A DNA stretch of 64,000 bases, from NCBI GenBank assembly GCA_018389105.1, contig JACATO010001762.1:48085-112084 (forward strand). The letters are read 5' to 3'. A program made the position numbers and the translations under genes. The stretch is from Nautilus pompilius (taxonomy: Eukaryota > Mollusca > Cephalopoda > Nautilida > Nautilidae). The stretch's first letter is position 1. Every line of letters starts with the position of its first letter. Below the pieces are notes generated by a model, which had not been told where the DNA came from, did not search any database, and worked only from the letters and a program-made list of their open reading frames with translations. Shown here piece by piece: positions 44,789-58,447 of this stretch.

Positions 44789-47540
44789 GTGCATCACATC
44801 ACATTCGGTAGGAGGTTCAGTAGTTTCCGATCCAATAAAACCAGCTCATCCAATAAAACCAGCCTCTCTAGCCTAATTTCCAGCTGTGTAAGTTTTTTTT
44901 TTTTTTTATATCTCAACATCGATATGTGCAGACATCATCAGAGACCTTGAATGCAGATTTCCTTTCTCATATACTCTCAAGGCCGGATGCCGAAGTAACT
45001 ACAACAGTATTCTTAGACTTTCAGAGTATCCAGTAAACATGAGGTATTTTTACTTTCGTATTTGATCCCATCTCTTTGCAACAAGGCAGATATATCTTCC
45101 TATATTGTCAGTTTCAAGGCCAGGTTTCGTGCTTACTTGGTGGTTCGGGGCCGGGGGGGGGGGGGGGGGGAGCAAACAAAGAAGACTCTTCTCAAACAAT
45201 TGAAGAAATAAAAATTTTCAACTTTTTAAAGTTTCATATCGCTTATACATTTCTAGTCGTAGTAAATTCACCCGCTAACTCGGAAATGCCGGATGTTTTC
45301 GTGACGTAAGATGGGCAGCGCTCTCTAGCGGCTGAACTCAGCAGTTTCCACACAAGAGTTGTCTCCCTCGTCGTCGAGACTGGTGGTGTAGCACACAGCA
45401 ACAATACAAAGTCAGATTACCGTTTAAGGAAGAAGAAGACAAAAAAGTCTTATTATTTTGCATTTATTTTTCGTCGTCCGAAATCGCGCTGATTTGAATT
45501 CCCGCACAAAAGTTTTGGTGGTGGTCGTAAGGAATAGAATACTCGCAAACTGAACCCGAGTGGAAATATGTATTTTTCTTACCTTTAAATGTCAACAATA
45601 ATCATACCTGCCTGACGGAACTTGAGAGCAAGTCCCGTGATGCTTTCGCTTTAGGGGGGAGAACTCTTCGCGCATTGTTAATATGGCTGCCAAGGACTAT
45701 GTCTAATACATATAACTGTGGATGATTTTCCGTTTGACACGTTATGTATGCTACTCAAAATCTGCTAAGGATCAATTTATTATCAACAAATCACGAATGT
45801 TACATCTATTAGTAGTAAAATTTATTATCGGTCCCTGTCTATAACGTCTCCTTTTGGTACCCTCATCCATAGTACGACTGACCTAGTTTCTTCCAGTGCA
45901 CCCCCCCCTGACTTTCATCACAGAAACTGGAATTTTCGGTTATTTCTACATCTGAGAGGTAGTGTACCCTGTTAATATTTACTGGCAAAGTTAATAACTG
46001 CTTTCTTTCTCTTTTTTTTTTACTCATCGACGCTGATCAACAATTAAATTTTTTTTTTAAAAAAAGGAGCTAATCTTACTAATCGATTGTATAATTTTTG
46101 GATAAATTAACTTTAGTTGATTGTTTAGTCGAGAACACCATTTATAAGAGATGTTCCCAGCCATTTTAATGCTAACTATACAGAAGTACGGTTATCACAC
46201 GCTTATATGTAAGCTATATGCGATAATAAATTGATTATATGGGTATTTACCTGCTAAGTCCTCGTTATGGGGGTCCGGTCATTAGAGGTCACATACAACC
46301 GTACGGATGGTATCACTGAGGCGTTCGCGACGGCACACAATTGTTTGTTCTACACGACGTGGAAGGGAGCATTAACAGGCGGAGTTCTGTAACTGCTGAA
46401 TGGAATGTGGCAACTTAATGTTCATGTTCATGGCTTTCAAACACGCATCTGTTGAGATTAGCTTTTAAATCCTCACAGTTAAATTATGGGCGGCGAAAAT
46501 GATAACAACGGATATCCAGTCGCAAGAATACGAAAAAAAAAGTCACTTCCGGACAGTTCACGTTTTCCCTCTGTATCTCTCTCTCTCTCTCTCTGCATGC
46601 GTCTCCATCTCCGCATCTCTTTGTTTTTGCATAAGCGTCAGCTGGAAAGCAGCCTGCTTCAGTTTACGCTACCCCGTTTTACAGGACATCTTAGAGGCTT
46701 TCGAGGGATGCAGCTAGAAGAAAGTCCCTTTGATGCCAAAAAATACCGTTTATTGAAACCTTTGTTTTTGTTGTTTTCCCCCGGATTAGCCGTCTGCTCG
46801 GTTCCACTTTTTTTTTGGTTTCTGTTAGCGGGGATCATCTTTTGTGACCACACGGATTATCCGTGGTTCGAACCCGTCACTAAGCCACCGGTGAAACAGA
46901 AACCATAACCTGCTCAGCCAATCACCGCGTCCGTTTCCGAGTTTCGGTGTCAGCTTACCTGGCAGATGACATCAGCAGCGCCGGGAGTCTGCGGTCGTGG
47001 GTTTTGGAAATACCCGAAAGTTCTCAGACTGCTGGACTCCTGCTCTCGTCAAGCGACCAGTTTCGAGAAAGTCAAGAGAGGGACTGTGTCAAAACCAACC
47101 TTTCAGGGCTCTTCTTTCGTCTCCTCCACCACGACGAGTGTCCCTGCAGATCAAAGGCATAATCGCGAGAGGTCTCCTGATTCTTACGGATCAAACAAGC
47201 AATCGAATCGAGGAGCCACGAACTAGAACCCTCTTGTTCCAAGCTTTCAGACCTCCTCGCGCCATACGACTGCCAGAGTGCTGGCAGAACGAGCGACCAA
47301 TTAGTACACTTCTGTGAAAGCCAGTGAGCCACCGAGAAAGGTCTGTAGCTTAAATCTACCCAGCCATCAAATCATTTACGTAAAGGAGAAAACATAGAAG
47401 AACGTCTACCTCAACACATTCCAACAAGGCAGGCGTCTCGCGAGTCGGAATCTGGTCAGAAAGTTACTTTTAAATGCAATGGTGGAAAAACAAGACTTAA
47501 AAAAATTGTTGATGGTACTACAAATGTGATTGAAGTGTCT
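44789..47540. other. No supported gene
   Basis: Holds a G18 run (45153-45170), a CTCF-like string with one mismatch near 45316-45331 (AGCGCTCTCTAGCGGC), a short CT run at 46577-46594 and open frames at 46486-46908 and 46947-47332. The first of these frames has an acceptor-like GTTTTACAG at 46683, but no clear exon structure. A B-box-like GTGGTTCGAACCCGTC near 46863 may be a SINE fragment. Confidence 0.4.
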
Positions 47541-47550
47541 GTGCATGTGT

Positions 47551-47801
47551 GGGAGTGAGTGAGTGAGTGAGTGAGTGTGGTGAGTGTGTGAGGTGAGTGA
47601 GTGAGTGTGTGTGAGTGAGTGAGTGTGGTGTGTGTGGATGATTGTGAGTGGGTGAGTGTGTGTGGAGTGAGTGTGTGTGTGAGTGAGCGAGTGAGTGAGT
47701 GTGACTGAGTGTGAGTGAGTGTGTGTGTGTGTATGTGTGGAGTGAGGTGTGTGAGTGTGAGTGAGTGTGTGTGTGTGTGTGAGTGAGTGTGTGAGTGTGT
47801 G
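47551..47801. repeat. (GTGA)n / (GTGT)n array
   Basis: About 250 bases of GTGAGT and GTGTGT with interruptions such as GTGGATGATTGTGAGTGG. Open frames on the complement read as His/Thr/Ser repeats and are not genes. Confidence 0.96.
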
Positions 47802-48043
47802 CCAACAAGGTGCGGTTTTAGTTTTCCGAAAGATGCTTAGTAAAGAAAACAGATTTCTGAGAGACCATCGGAAGAACATTATATCGATAGTAAACAGTTC
47901 TGAAATCGTCGGACGCTTGTTGTTAGGGTTTTTGGAAATGGTAGTTAAATCTGCCGAGTATTTTAAATGCTGGTAAGGATTTAATACCAGCATACTGACC
48001 ATTATCATTGTTCGAGGAATGTTATCTCTTGATACATGAACGC

Positions 48044-48165
48044 TAGAGAGGCGCAGTAGTCCCGTGGTTAGCCTACTAGACTGTTAAGGTCGAGAGTCAG
48101 AGTTCGAATCCCGATCGGGTACGGCTCCCTTTGGGTAATCTTTCTGGTATGGCATCTCGTTCTTT
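48044..48165 (+). mobile_element. tRNA-derived SINE
   Basis: The head is tRNA-like: GTGGTTAGCCTACTAGA (48064-48080) is a good A box and AGTTCGAATCC (48101-48111) a good B box, about 35 bases apart. It is followed by a non-tRNA tail ending in GGCATCTCGTTC and a T-rich run. The B box is intact and flanked by a possible T-stem (GATTCGAACTC-type pairing), but a full cloverleaf with acceptor stem is not present, so this is a SINE and not a tRNA gene. Confidence 0.75.
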
Positions 48166-51100
48166 TTTCCTAACCATTCAAAACAAAAATAAATAAAAGG
48201 AAATTACCGGTAGATCCGGCTCCCGAGACATCCAGAAAGGCAGTCGGAAGGGGGGGGGGGCCCTCAAATTCTTTAACCCAACAAGCTTGGTTTATATGCA
48301 TTTGATGGCAGTCACTCCGATGCCATTTCACAGTTCACAAATCACCGTTCACCGCTTCGCGCTCGCTCGAACCAAATTAAGTGGGATGCGAGCACAAAGC
48401 CTCTTCTCGTGATGCTCCACTAATTTAATTGTGATAAGAACAAGCTACAGACGCTGGACGAACTTTTGTAACTTTGTACTTGACGCTATCCGTTCACTCG
48501 TCGCTATTGATCTCCAACTGGCTGCCTCGGTGAGTCTCATCTTAACGGGGAATCAGTGCCCACTGCTGACAGAATGGCGAGAGAGAGAGAGAGAGAGAGG
48601 CGGTCGGGTAACGAAGATCGAGGAGAATGACATCAGTCGGGAAAGAATAAAAGTCCGCCCTTCGCTACGTTTTCCAGCGATTAAAGCAGCAGTGTTTTCA
48701 ACTCTCAAGGATGTGGTTATGTTTGGTTTACGGTGAGAAAATGAAGATGAAAAACAAGTTCTCACTGCAAACCAACGCCGGTTTTTGTTGGGTTTCGAGC
48801 GAGCCAAAGGATCCTTCACACCCCTGGCGGGCTGAAGATCTAAGCGAAAAAACGTTTTCCACTTTCACTTTGCTACCAAAAATAAAACCGGAACCGAACA
48901 CCCAGCTCATTATGCGGCAAGAATCCAAAGCCAGAAAGAAAGAAACAAAGAATCTGAAGAATTATTTTTCCTGCTTACAAGTGCTACACGAATCGGACAG
49001 ACGTCCGTCCGGTCGTTAAGCCGCAATGTGGCTAACCAGTTTACTCACTCGCCTCACATCTTAATGGGATTATAGCACTAGTTTCAAAAGAGAAATTATT
49101 ATGCACGTTTAATTATATATATATATATATCCTGCGGTCATAAATGTGCAGTCAATAATGGAGATATTTTGATTTAAAAAAAAAAGGCCTCGTGTGATTT
49201 AAATTCGGGACAGCCATTGTAACGGACATTTAGTGGTGTGCATATTTAATTACGTTCACTAATAAACTGACTGCGCGTGGCACATGCGACATTTCCATTG
49301 GCGAGTGCCAAGTCACGAGGTGCAGCCTGTAAATCAACGAAGGAAGTGTGCACAAAGTTAGTTTGGCTCTTTAGAGGGCGGGGTGGTATCATGTTTGAAC
49401 GGAGTGGCGATTTGTGAAAGGAAACGACAGAAGTGGGGGTGGGGGAACCGTCAGACTTGCAAATCAAATCAAAATATTTTGTTTTAGTTGATCTCTTTCC
49501 CACCAACCTCTCTTTCCTTCCAAGGATTTTACTTAAACCGCAGAACCTCGGACTCACAAGATGGCGTCGTCTGCTTTTGGTGCTGCGACTGACGGACTTT
49601 GACTGATTACTATTGTCAAAGTAGTTTCCGCAAATGGCTTCCTTCTGAGACGAAATGACATCTTTGCATCATCTTCAGACCGTTTAGACTGGCAGAGAGC
49701 CAACACACCGTCTACCTTTGATAGTGGCATAGCAGCAGAAGTAAGTAGGCAGCGTAGTGATGCGGTTGAATGCCTTATATAATATGGCTGCCGGAAACAC
49801 AAGAATATCTGAAGAAAGGTCAGCTACTTACCGCTCATGGCATGTATTATCTGTCAAGTACAAGTGGTACGTAGGTTCGTTATGACAGTGATTGAGGACG
49901 AAGTAAAGACGATCTTTTGTCTACGGTGTTTATCTCTCTGGCTTGTGACAACGCCGGCAATGACATATTCTGTTCAGGTATGCACATCTCGGAATTTTAT
50001 GAGGGGAGAGATAATAAAAACAAACATCGTACATACAAATGAGAGGCAGAGAGACTCTAGTGCAGTACATTCCAGCTAAAGACAGAACCTCTGTGTGCAT
50101 TCAAAGGCTGGTAGGTGGGTGAACAAACTGGAAACTATTCTTCGTCTCGGCAAAACAAAAGAAAAAAAAAATCTTTTTTTTTCTACGGATGGTAATATCA
50201 TAATATTAGGTGTTACAATTATAAATTAGTTTAAAAATCCATCACCGTTACACACGAGAAAATCCTCCCTTTTTCACTAATGTAATAGTAAATAAATAAA
50301 GAAAACTTGCCGGCAGAGGAAGGTGCTAGTATAGATACATGTAAACTTTTCTCTCTGGTTGCCTGCTACAAGTTGATGAGCTTCTGCTATCTTGCCGAAA
50401 CTAAAGCAGACAGTAAAACTGTGGTTCTCGGAAAAAAATTTACCAGACATTATATAATTCTGAAAGTCCTTTTTAAACGGACGCTTTTTTTCCTTGCCGC
50501 CATCAGTGTATAATCATTGATAGTGTCACGGTGTCGCCCGGATGTCAGGTGTCTGTTGGTTTGGTGAACATGTTGCGAGAAGACGGAACGCCACCAGGGC
50601 TTCGATACGCATGCGAATTACACCGGTTAGGCACCGCGCGAAGTGTTCGTCGGGATACCGGTAGTATGGGTCCGTTCAAAATGGGACCCGACGGATCGAA
50701 CCCACACTGACCTAAGTCCAACCTGGGTCCTGGACTGCTTTCAGGGGATCCTCGAGAAAAAAAGAAGAAAAATGTAATGGCGCAGTTAAGCAAATATGCT
50801 AAATTAGTGCACATACATTTCTGTAACTGTTCATTCCCCCACTCCCTAAATATTGGTAATCAAAATTTTGTAAATATATCAAAGAAAATCTAAGTATCAA
50901 TAAATCTCCGTGAAGAATTCATCGTAGTTATACTACGATAACAAAAATAAAATTAAAAAAAACAAACAAACAAACCTCGTGTGGCGAGTATCAGGGTCGA
51001 TCTTCAGATATGTCCAACGATTGTCAGGCGTCCAGATGACGTCACAAGTGCAGCCATTCCTCGGATGACGCATTATGGCCGACGCCTCGAGACCTTAGGA

Positions 51101-51187
51101 GTTAGAGTCAGCACTGCATCGGCTTCCCGAGCGTGGTGCAGTTAACTCGCTGTCTCATTAATGAGAAATTTACCCCCCTCCTTCATA
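48166..51187. other. No supported gene
   Basis: Includes G11 near 48250, a GA run at 48580-48598, AT repeats at 49115-49131, and open frames at 48431-48819, 48711-49019, 49246-49557 and 49837-50079 that overlap on both strands. At 49829-49920 both strands show splice-like signals around short open frames, so neither can be preferred. Around 50570-50720 a B-box-like GGGTTCGATCC on the minus strand suggests a SINE fragment. Confidence 0.35.
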
Positions 51188-52951
51188 ATGAATAACTGGC
51201 TTAAAAAGGGGAATTCTAAAACGAAAGCGCATTGATGACAACGAGGCCGACAAAGAAACTGACGCTGGTGAAGCTGGGTTCTAGCAAAAGTAAGACTTCG
51301 AAAACATGGAGGTTCGCCGAAAGTTGTCCCTTCTCTGGATTCATTCTTGACGTGCAGCAGGTTCACCCAATGGCCACCATTTCTTGTGCTTCAAAGACTT
51401 AAATAATAGTTTTATGGCTCCTGCCAAGTTACAAAGACGTTTTGAAGGGCAGTATATTAGCATAAAGGTAAGCCCGTTGGGTTTTTTTTTTCTTCTTCCA
51501 AGGCGAATGAATTAATTCCAGACTCCCTCCAGATGATATTATATTTCTCACGTCACAAAGGAGGGTAAATAATAGTGCACGTGAGCCGTCGTACCTCGTG
51601 GGCGATCGTGTTGCCTGTTCTGGTGAGGCTCATGTAACTGGAGAATATCTCAACCCCCCCCCCCGCGTACAAGACACCGTTTCCTGTTCTGCTAGAAAAA
51701 AGAAAAAAAATACTTAATGTAGCTGAATCTGTTCCACTTTCGAATTCGACTATTTCAAGACGGATTCTGGACGTGAACCGTGACGCAGAAAGTGAATTAA
51801 TCAAACGCATAAAAATGGTGGCTGCTTTTTTTCTTTTTTCTTTTACAACTCGACAAGGCGACAGATGTCGCCAATCTTGCTGTTCTGCTTGTATTTGTGA
51901 GGCGCGCACGCAATAATGGAGCCGAAGAGGATGTCCTAGGACCGTGTGGGAACCGGTGTGTTGGTGTGTCTACAGCCGGTGACCGGAAAACATCGTGTTT
52001 TTATCGCACGTGTGGAAACAGTCGCTCCAAAATGTACAAGTAGTTGCTGCGTCACTCGTCGGGAAGCGCCCTCTGTGGTAAAGATGCCTGAAAAACTGAA
52101 AGCCGTACTGGGTGAGGCAGTTCAAGATTGCTAATTTTACTGGAGCCAGAGCATTAAACGCGAGATTTTACTTGTTCTGTGTGAAGAAACGTGTAGCAGT
52201 TACACAACATTACTTATGCACACTGAAGTGCGATGGTTATCTCGGGGTGAAGTTATGGCTCTGTGTTCGCACTTCGCTCAGAACTGGTGGTACTTTCCCA
52301 AGTAAGCCCTCCAAACCTTCCTCGCGTCCGTCTGTCTCATCCTGTACGGCTACAAAGATTGCGATGTCTGGCTGGTGTGTTTGTAAATTAAATGAACTAA
52401 ATTTAGCTGTTCAAGGCACAACTAGAACAGCTTTACCTGGTCGGGAGAAAATTGATCTGACATTGCTAAAAATGGAGTTCTTGGAAACACACGTAAAGAA
52501 AAATGTCACCGATTTGTTTTTCCACCACACAGGATTCGTTGAGAGACGCGAAGAGTCCAATCAGCGATGGCGTTCGTTCAGGTATCATTCAGGGTCTGCT
52601 GGACCGCAGCACGCCATCGAAAAGTATTTTTCCAGATATAGAAGAAGACTTCGAAATCCTCTCCCTGCTTCTTTAAAAATTCTAATCAAAGCGTGAAAGA
52701 AATTGAACAATTGATAAACATCGGAGCAGATACGGCATTCCGTTGATCGGGTTTTGGGGCTCTCCTGAGAAAGGAAAGAGTTTCTTGAAATTTCCAAACT
52801 TGCTTCGCTCTGCAACTACATACTTTTGCGGGGTAGGGTAGTGCAACGAAAAAAAAAAAAACAACATCGTGCTAGGCTCGATGCTGAACCAGATATAGGG
52901 CTGCAGTTATCTCGCATTGAACCTAATCTCAAGAAGCTCCTCGACAGCTAG
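51188..52951 (+). pseudogene. ZBED5-like hAT transposase pseudogene
   Basis: Nearly the whole protein can be followed in shifting frames. The start is MNNWLKKG (51188), then a piece of the BED zinc finger region (MAPAKLQRRFEGQYISIK, about 51420). Next come VPLSNSTISRRI, QLDKATDVANLAVLLVFV, VTGKHRVFIARVETVAPK, then LKAVLGEAVQ and FTGARALNARF. The hallmark HTEVRWLSRGEVM is at 52219. Then follow LNELNLAVQG, LKMEFLETHVKKNVTDLF, SATTYFCGVG and finally RLDAEPDIGLQLSRIEPNLK to TAG at 52949. The C-terminal part is the hAT dimerisation region. There are several frameshifts and some stops, so it is inactive. Length and order fit a ZBED5-type hAT of about 600 residues. Confidence 0.9.
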
Positions 52952-53272
52952 CAGCGCCAACCAGCACATTGAATCGAGGTAGTCATGACAACAAATATTT
53001 CTGTTAAGGCCTTTGCAACATTTATTTGGATCTTCTGATTTTATGATTATCAGTTATTTTCAATTATTCTCCTACAAAGTTAAAATAAATATACATTACT
53101 ATGATTAATTAAATTAAATAAATCTAGTCTGATGCTGTGTTTCAGTCTCACCGGCAATAAAAATATACTACTATAATGTGTCGCTCTCTTTATATACATG
53201 CACGATAGAGTTCCACAACAAATAAGCTTTCGTATAAGGGTTCCGTGGTAGCATAAAGGTTGAAAATCCCTG
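52952..53272 (+). mobile_element. 3' non-coding part and terminus of the ZBED5-like hAT
   Basis: AT-rich DNA after the transposase stop ends in AAAGGTTGAAAATCCCTG (53255-53272), which inverted reads CAGGGATTTTCAACCTTT, a typical hAT terminal inverted repeat. A clear left terminus is not found. CAGGGTCGATCTTCAG near 50991 is a possible but poor match, and the 8-base flanks do not agree. Confidence 0.6.
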
Positions 53273-54006
53273 AACTAAATCACAGAGGCTTTCATGACTG
53301 GAAGCAGGTTCTGTCCCAGTCGACCTCATTCCTCAGGATGCGTTCAGCCGCTGTGCATCAGCAAGTCTTAAAGTCTTATACTGGGCGAGCGTTGTACACG
53401 AGTGACGGGAAGAAAACGCGTTATACACGAGTATAAGTCGTAGTTGTGGTGTAATTATTTTCTTTTACCTAGAATGAAGCAGAGATTACATCTAAGAAAA
53501 TAATGTGGTGGTTAGTATTCTCACTGTTACGTGCAAAATAATCACGGACGATGATTCAGGAATTGTGTTACAGATAGAAAAAACCATTCGAAAACTCTTT
53601 ACGATCGATTATGGCCTTTGAATTGTGCAGAGACTAAAAATATTACCACTGATATTATGATCATAAAAAAATTAATGGATGAATTTCAAAAGGCGGACAT
53701 TTTACCGCGATCATCACTATGAGTCAAGTAATGGCTCTGGTGCTCTCTAGAGATGGAGCAAAAACGCGTTCTTTCCCCCCAGTAACTGCCCTACAAATTA
53801 AAGGATTGATAGTAGAAAGTAAGATTTTACCAGCAAATATCAAATAATGATGATCCTAACTGACATGGTATTTGCGAGATTTTATTCCGGGTATGAGAAT
53901 TAGAAAAACAACAGACGTGCTGCTGCCTTCTCAGCAGATACCTTTGTCGAAACCCTTCCAGATGTACCCACCACAAAACAAGTTAGTGGGAGGAGAGATG
54001 ACGCCG

Positions 54007-54007
<1 letters not shown>
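53273..54007. other. No supported gene
   Basis: AT-rich sequence with no open frame or motif that I recognise. Confidence 0.5.
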
Positions 54008-54056
<49 letters not shown>

Positions 54057-54270
54057 AGGAGAGAGAGAGAGAGAGAGAGAGAGATGACATGAGTACAGAG
54101 AGTTGACGTCAATACGTCAATAGAGAGAGAGATGACGTCAGTAGAGAGAGAGAGATGACATGAGTACAGAGAGAGAGTTGACGTCAAAAGAGAGAGATGA
54201 CGTCAGTAGAGAGAGATGACATGAGTACAGAGAGAGAGTTGACGTCAATAGAGAGAGAGATGACGTCAGT

Positions 54271-54307
<37 letters not shown>

Positions 54308-54310
54308 AGA
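54008..54310. repeat. GA satellite with six perfect TGACGTCA cores
   Basis: GA runs alternate with three block types: GATGACATGAGTACAGAG, GTTGACGTCAATAGAG and GATGACGTCAGTAGAG. The order (ATGACATGAGTACAG, then TTGACGTCAATAG, then ATGACGTCAGTAG) repeats about three times, giving a higher-order period of roughly 60-75 bases. It is in the opposite orientation to the arrays at 8.5-28.5 kb. Confidence 0.96.
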
Positions 54311-57300
54311 CGCTTTTCAAAAGTCCAGGCTCTTATTGCTTGTTGATACTAGTGCTGGAAGTATTATTCCTATTATTAGAGCTCTCTTTTAAAATTCTAT
54401 ACGAGGATTGTAGTAACATTATCCCGAAAACCTCGGGGGAAGAGGGACCATTTCCTTTTATATGCCGCTACTGAAACCTTAGGAAAGGAGTGTTTGGATG
54501 GCTTTGTTTTGCTTATCGGCGATGCTGTGCACAGCTCAGATGAGACATCAACCACCGACTCTCCAGCTCAAATAAAAACAACCCCAGCGCTTCGTGCGGG
54601 CATTGAGAAGGGCGGCCGGGCTGTCTACACTGGGGATCTTGGACGCGCACGTACAATCATGTCCGACCGGACCGCGGTCAGGCCGGCTGGAGAAGGTTCA
54701 TTCAAGCGGACTCTCTACGTTTTTAACAAATAAACGTCAGACGATCTCGGAAAGACACCGACAACAAAACCGAACCGCTCATGCGTGACTTCTGGCTGTA
54801 ATTGTCATTTCAATATCACCAGCGAGCATCACGTAACTACTAACTTATGTATGGGCGCACCTGCCCGGCTCCGGGAAGATCGATGGCTTTTGTTCCTCCG
54901 CTGTGTTTCTTTCTTACTTTACACGGCAGACAGCGTTAGAATTCGGCTTGTTGCCGACCCTTATCTTTATATGTCACGATAGCTGGAGAGACCGACCCCC
55001 GCCCTGCGTTCCTCCCGTCCGGTGGTCGGTGGGGGGGGACTTCTTCTTCCGGCTGACAGCCGCGTGGATGTCCCGAGAGATCAGATTATCGCTTATCGAG
55101 GAGGTTTCCGATCCCTGTCGTTCGCCACCCAAAACGCCGCTTGAAAAACGGAACTGACGTCACGAGTGTTAATGTTACTTCACGTCGCCTCGGCGGAAGT
55201 GGGGATGGTGGGAACAGAAGAAGAGATTAGGTCAGCAGATGGAGCGAACAGACAAACACGTTGTAGGGTTCAGTGCCGTGTTCGTTACCAACACTGGCAC
55301 CACCACCACCACCGTCGAGTTCCAGAAAGCAACTGGGGAAGCAGAAAAGGCGAATTGTCGCCTATCTGCAGTATTTCCTTGGTTCTTGATATTTAAAGGC
55401 GGGTTCTCTGCCGCGTAGGTCTGCCCAAAGTTTCCATGGTCGCCGTTAGCTTTCCGTGATCCGTTCGATCAAACAGCGTCTGGACAGGGGAAAACCGGTC
55501 GCTAGGCCCTCAGTTCATCGAAAGCTCGCTTGTACTCCATTTTAACTTCATTAGTCAGAAATCATTCTACAAGGCATTAAAGATAAAAAAAAAAAAAATA
55601 TCAAAATTTGTTGGGCTTTTTTAAAGATGAAGTAATGGTAAATTTTTTTTTTAGCAATGTATCACGTGTAAGTAGGACGTTGTAGAATGACAATCCCAGA
55701 GCGCGAGCAGATTTAGTTCCACCAAATCAATCTTTAACTATCCTAAGGATATAAAACTTGACGTTTAATCAGCTTTAAGGTCTATTGAATAAAAAGAAAA
55801 TTCTCTTAAATTTTATGGTTTAATCAAATGTCAGGACGACTTATTGAGAAAACCAATGATGGCGCCAGGTTGGTAAAAGATAGGATGTTCGAACCTCATT
55901 ATTTCTATGGCCAAGAGCAATGAATTAAACGGTGAACAGTCTTCTTATTTATTTTCTTTTTTTAAATAACTGTATTGACATATCAAAAGACGATTTTTAA
56001 TTGACAATTACATATAATTTATTATATTTCATATTAAATATATAAATTTCACGCCAGAATGTTCCATTGGTTCTTTAAGACCTTTGACGAACGAGTACAT
56101 AGCCGTCTTGCCCAATGAAAGCGACCCTTGCGGCAAGAATCGATGGCGTCAGACCGTCTTAGCGAAATGTAAGAGCAGCGCCTTATGAAGCAAGGAATCT
56201 TTACTCATTTTGCAAGATTAGCCTTATTTAGGTATCTTCACAAGGAAACACACAACACTCCAAAGTTACCCGAAATCATTCCCTGACTGGTTTTCATCCA
56301 GCAACGGAAGAAGATCAATGATAGTCATCCCCTTCTGCCAATCTATCCAACCAACGGACAGACTGATTTGTTACATGGAACTCAATAGGTGGAGATCTAA
56401 AACCGACCAAGGCCGGTTACCTGAAAGATCGGTACTGATGTCGCTGTGACTTCGTGAGTTCGGAGACCACATTCGGGCGACGTGATTCATGGGAACAGGT
56501 CTCAAGTTTACTCTTGCCCAGATCGCGAGCACCGCAAAAGTCCACCAGCGATTTAGTCGGGTGAAATAGATGTGCTAATGAAACAAAGAAGGCTTACTTT
56601 CATGACGCTGATTGGTCGGACACATCCTTTCTCTTCACCGCCAGTTCACAAAATACTTGCTCTAAATTCCAACGCAATGAAGATGCCGAAACATTTTTCA
56701 AAAACGAGTAGGAAGGAGGTCAAGATGATTTAGTGCCCGGATAACCACAGCATGCTTGTCCGCTTCCTACTCAGGAGAAATAACTCTGCTGACGCTGGGA
56801 GGCAAAACGTCATCCGTTTTTCTTGCCTCCACGGTTCCAATTCAACACAAACGATTACCTCCCCCTTCCCGCACGTCTCTGTCCTGTTTTCCATGGTTGC
56901 ATAAGCTTTCTCGCGAAATCACAGACAGACATATATCTACAGCAGGCCGGACTGCCTGTTAGAAATGCTTGCTTATTTAGTTCGCTAGCACGAAAAATTG
57001 TTGAGGGGGACATGCAGGCAATAGCAGAAAATACTGGAGCGGCAAGACATAGCAAACATACAGAAATAAAAACAATTACAACGTATTTTAATTTAAAAAT
57101 AATTGTTATTGTCGACCTTAATCTGAATATCAGCACTCTCTGTCGCCGTAATCGAAGGAGAACCTTTGCATTGGAAATTTGAGCTAAAAAGGGAGAAACT
57201 TAAACTCTCTCTCTCTCTGTAAACCTCTGAGATGGAATAATAATCAAAAGCGTAACTACACAGCAACTGCGCGGCCAACATGCGTAAAAATCAAAATAGT

Positions 57301-58410
57301 GTCAGACTATCCAGGTATCCAGGTATAGAATAAATTTTTTTTAAAAAAGTATCCCCATTAAACAAGAATAGGCAATACATAATTAGCATATGGAAGTAGA
57401 GATATTCGTGACATTCGTTTTCTCTGGGTAACATATGCTTCACAGACATGTAAACAACCCGTTCTAGCTACTAGTTTTATTAAAAGACTAATCAGCCCGA
57501 GACGATTGAATTCTGTTTTAATTCGCTGCCTCGTTTGCTTCTCTCCACCTCAAAGACCGGCTCATTTCCATGACTAGCAGTTCTGGGTCTCCTTCGTGGG
57601 TTTCCCTACTGCCGGGTAACACCGCCCGCAACCCTACATAACTAAAGGTAAAATTATGTCCATAATAATAATGAGCGAAATAAAATCTGTGCAATAACAG
57701 TCCGTGGGAGGGCCAAATTATATCAATGAAAAGGTGCGAAAAGCATAGAAATTATTTTAAAATTCTGCGTAGAGAGAGAGAAATTATATGCATAAAACCA
57801 TTAAAAGGAACAGATCATATGAATAGTTTTATTTGAGATGTAATTAAATGAATAGCGCTGGTGGAGAGAAAAGAAAATCTAAAAATATTATAGCATTCGA
57901 AATTATCTGAGGATTTGGATCGAATGATGGCTGCGCTAAGTGGTGATTAGCGAATTTTCTGTAGCGTACTTGGCAGTATAAGTGCTATGCGACTGGAAAT
58001 TAGCTACGAAAGGCTAAAATGATCCATGATTATTGCTACAGAGGCTGTGGTTCAAAAGTCAGTCGACGCTCACTGTAGCATCCTATAGAGTGGTATGGTA
58101 TGGAGAAAATCAGCATCCAATATAGGAAGGTTTATCTGCTCAGCCTCTAAACGCTAGGATTGATCTACTTTTTTTTTTTTTTTTTGACTTCATGGATAAG
58201 TTACTGTACTAAGAGTTCGCTGTCCTTGACTTCTCTAACATAAAGTCCTTGATCATTCCAGTCTTATTATAATTACGTGCACGCAGGCACGCGCGATATT
58301 TCTAATTGATATTTAACCAGTCTGGTGTTCCCGAGTCGGTTGATTAACATACTTTACCTTGCAATTATTTCATTTTTCTTTTCCCACGTTAGCCAGAATA
58401 TCACATATTA
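54311..58410. other. No supported gene
   Basis: Open frames at 54494-55396 are GC-rich and overlap without recognised domains. 55560-56100 is AT-rich. At about 55862-55905, GGCGCCAGGTTGG followed by GATGTTCGAACCTC looks weakly SINE-like. Frames at 56756-57182 on both strands have no motif. GA at 57772-57780 and poly-T near 58170-58185 are the only simple repeats. Confidence 0.4.

Positions 58411-58447
<37 letters not shown>

Noticed and set aside
49829..49976. Exon-like signals on both strands (GTAAGT donor on minus, CAG followed by GTATGC on plus)
   Set aside because: The two readings exclude each other, and neither has a good acceptor or recognised protein.
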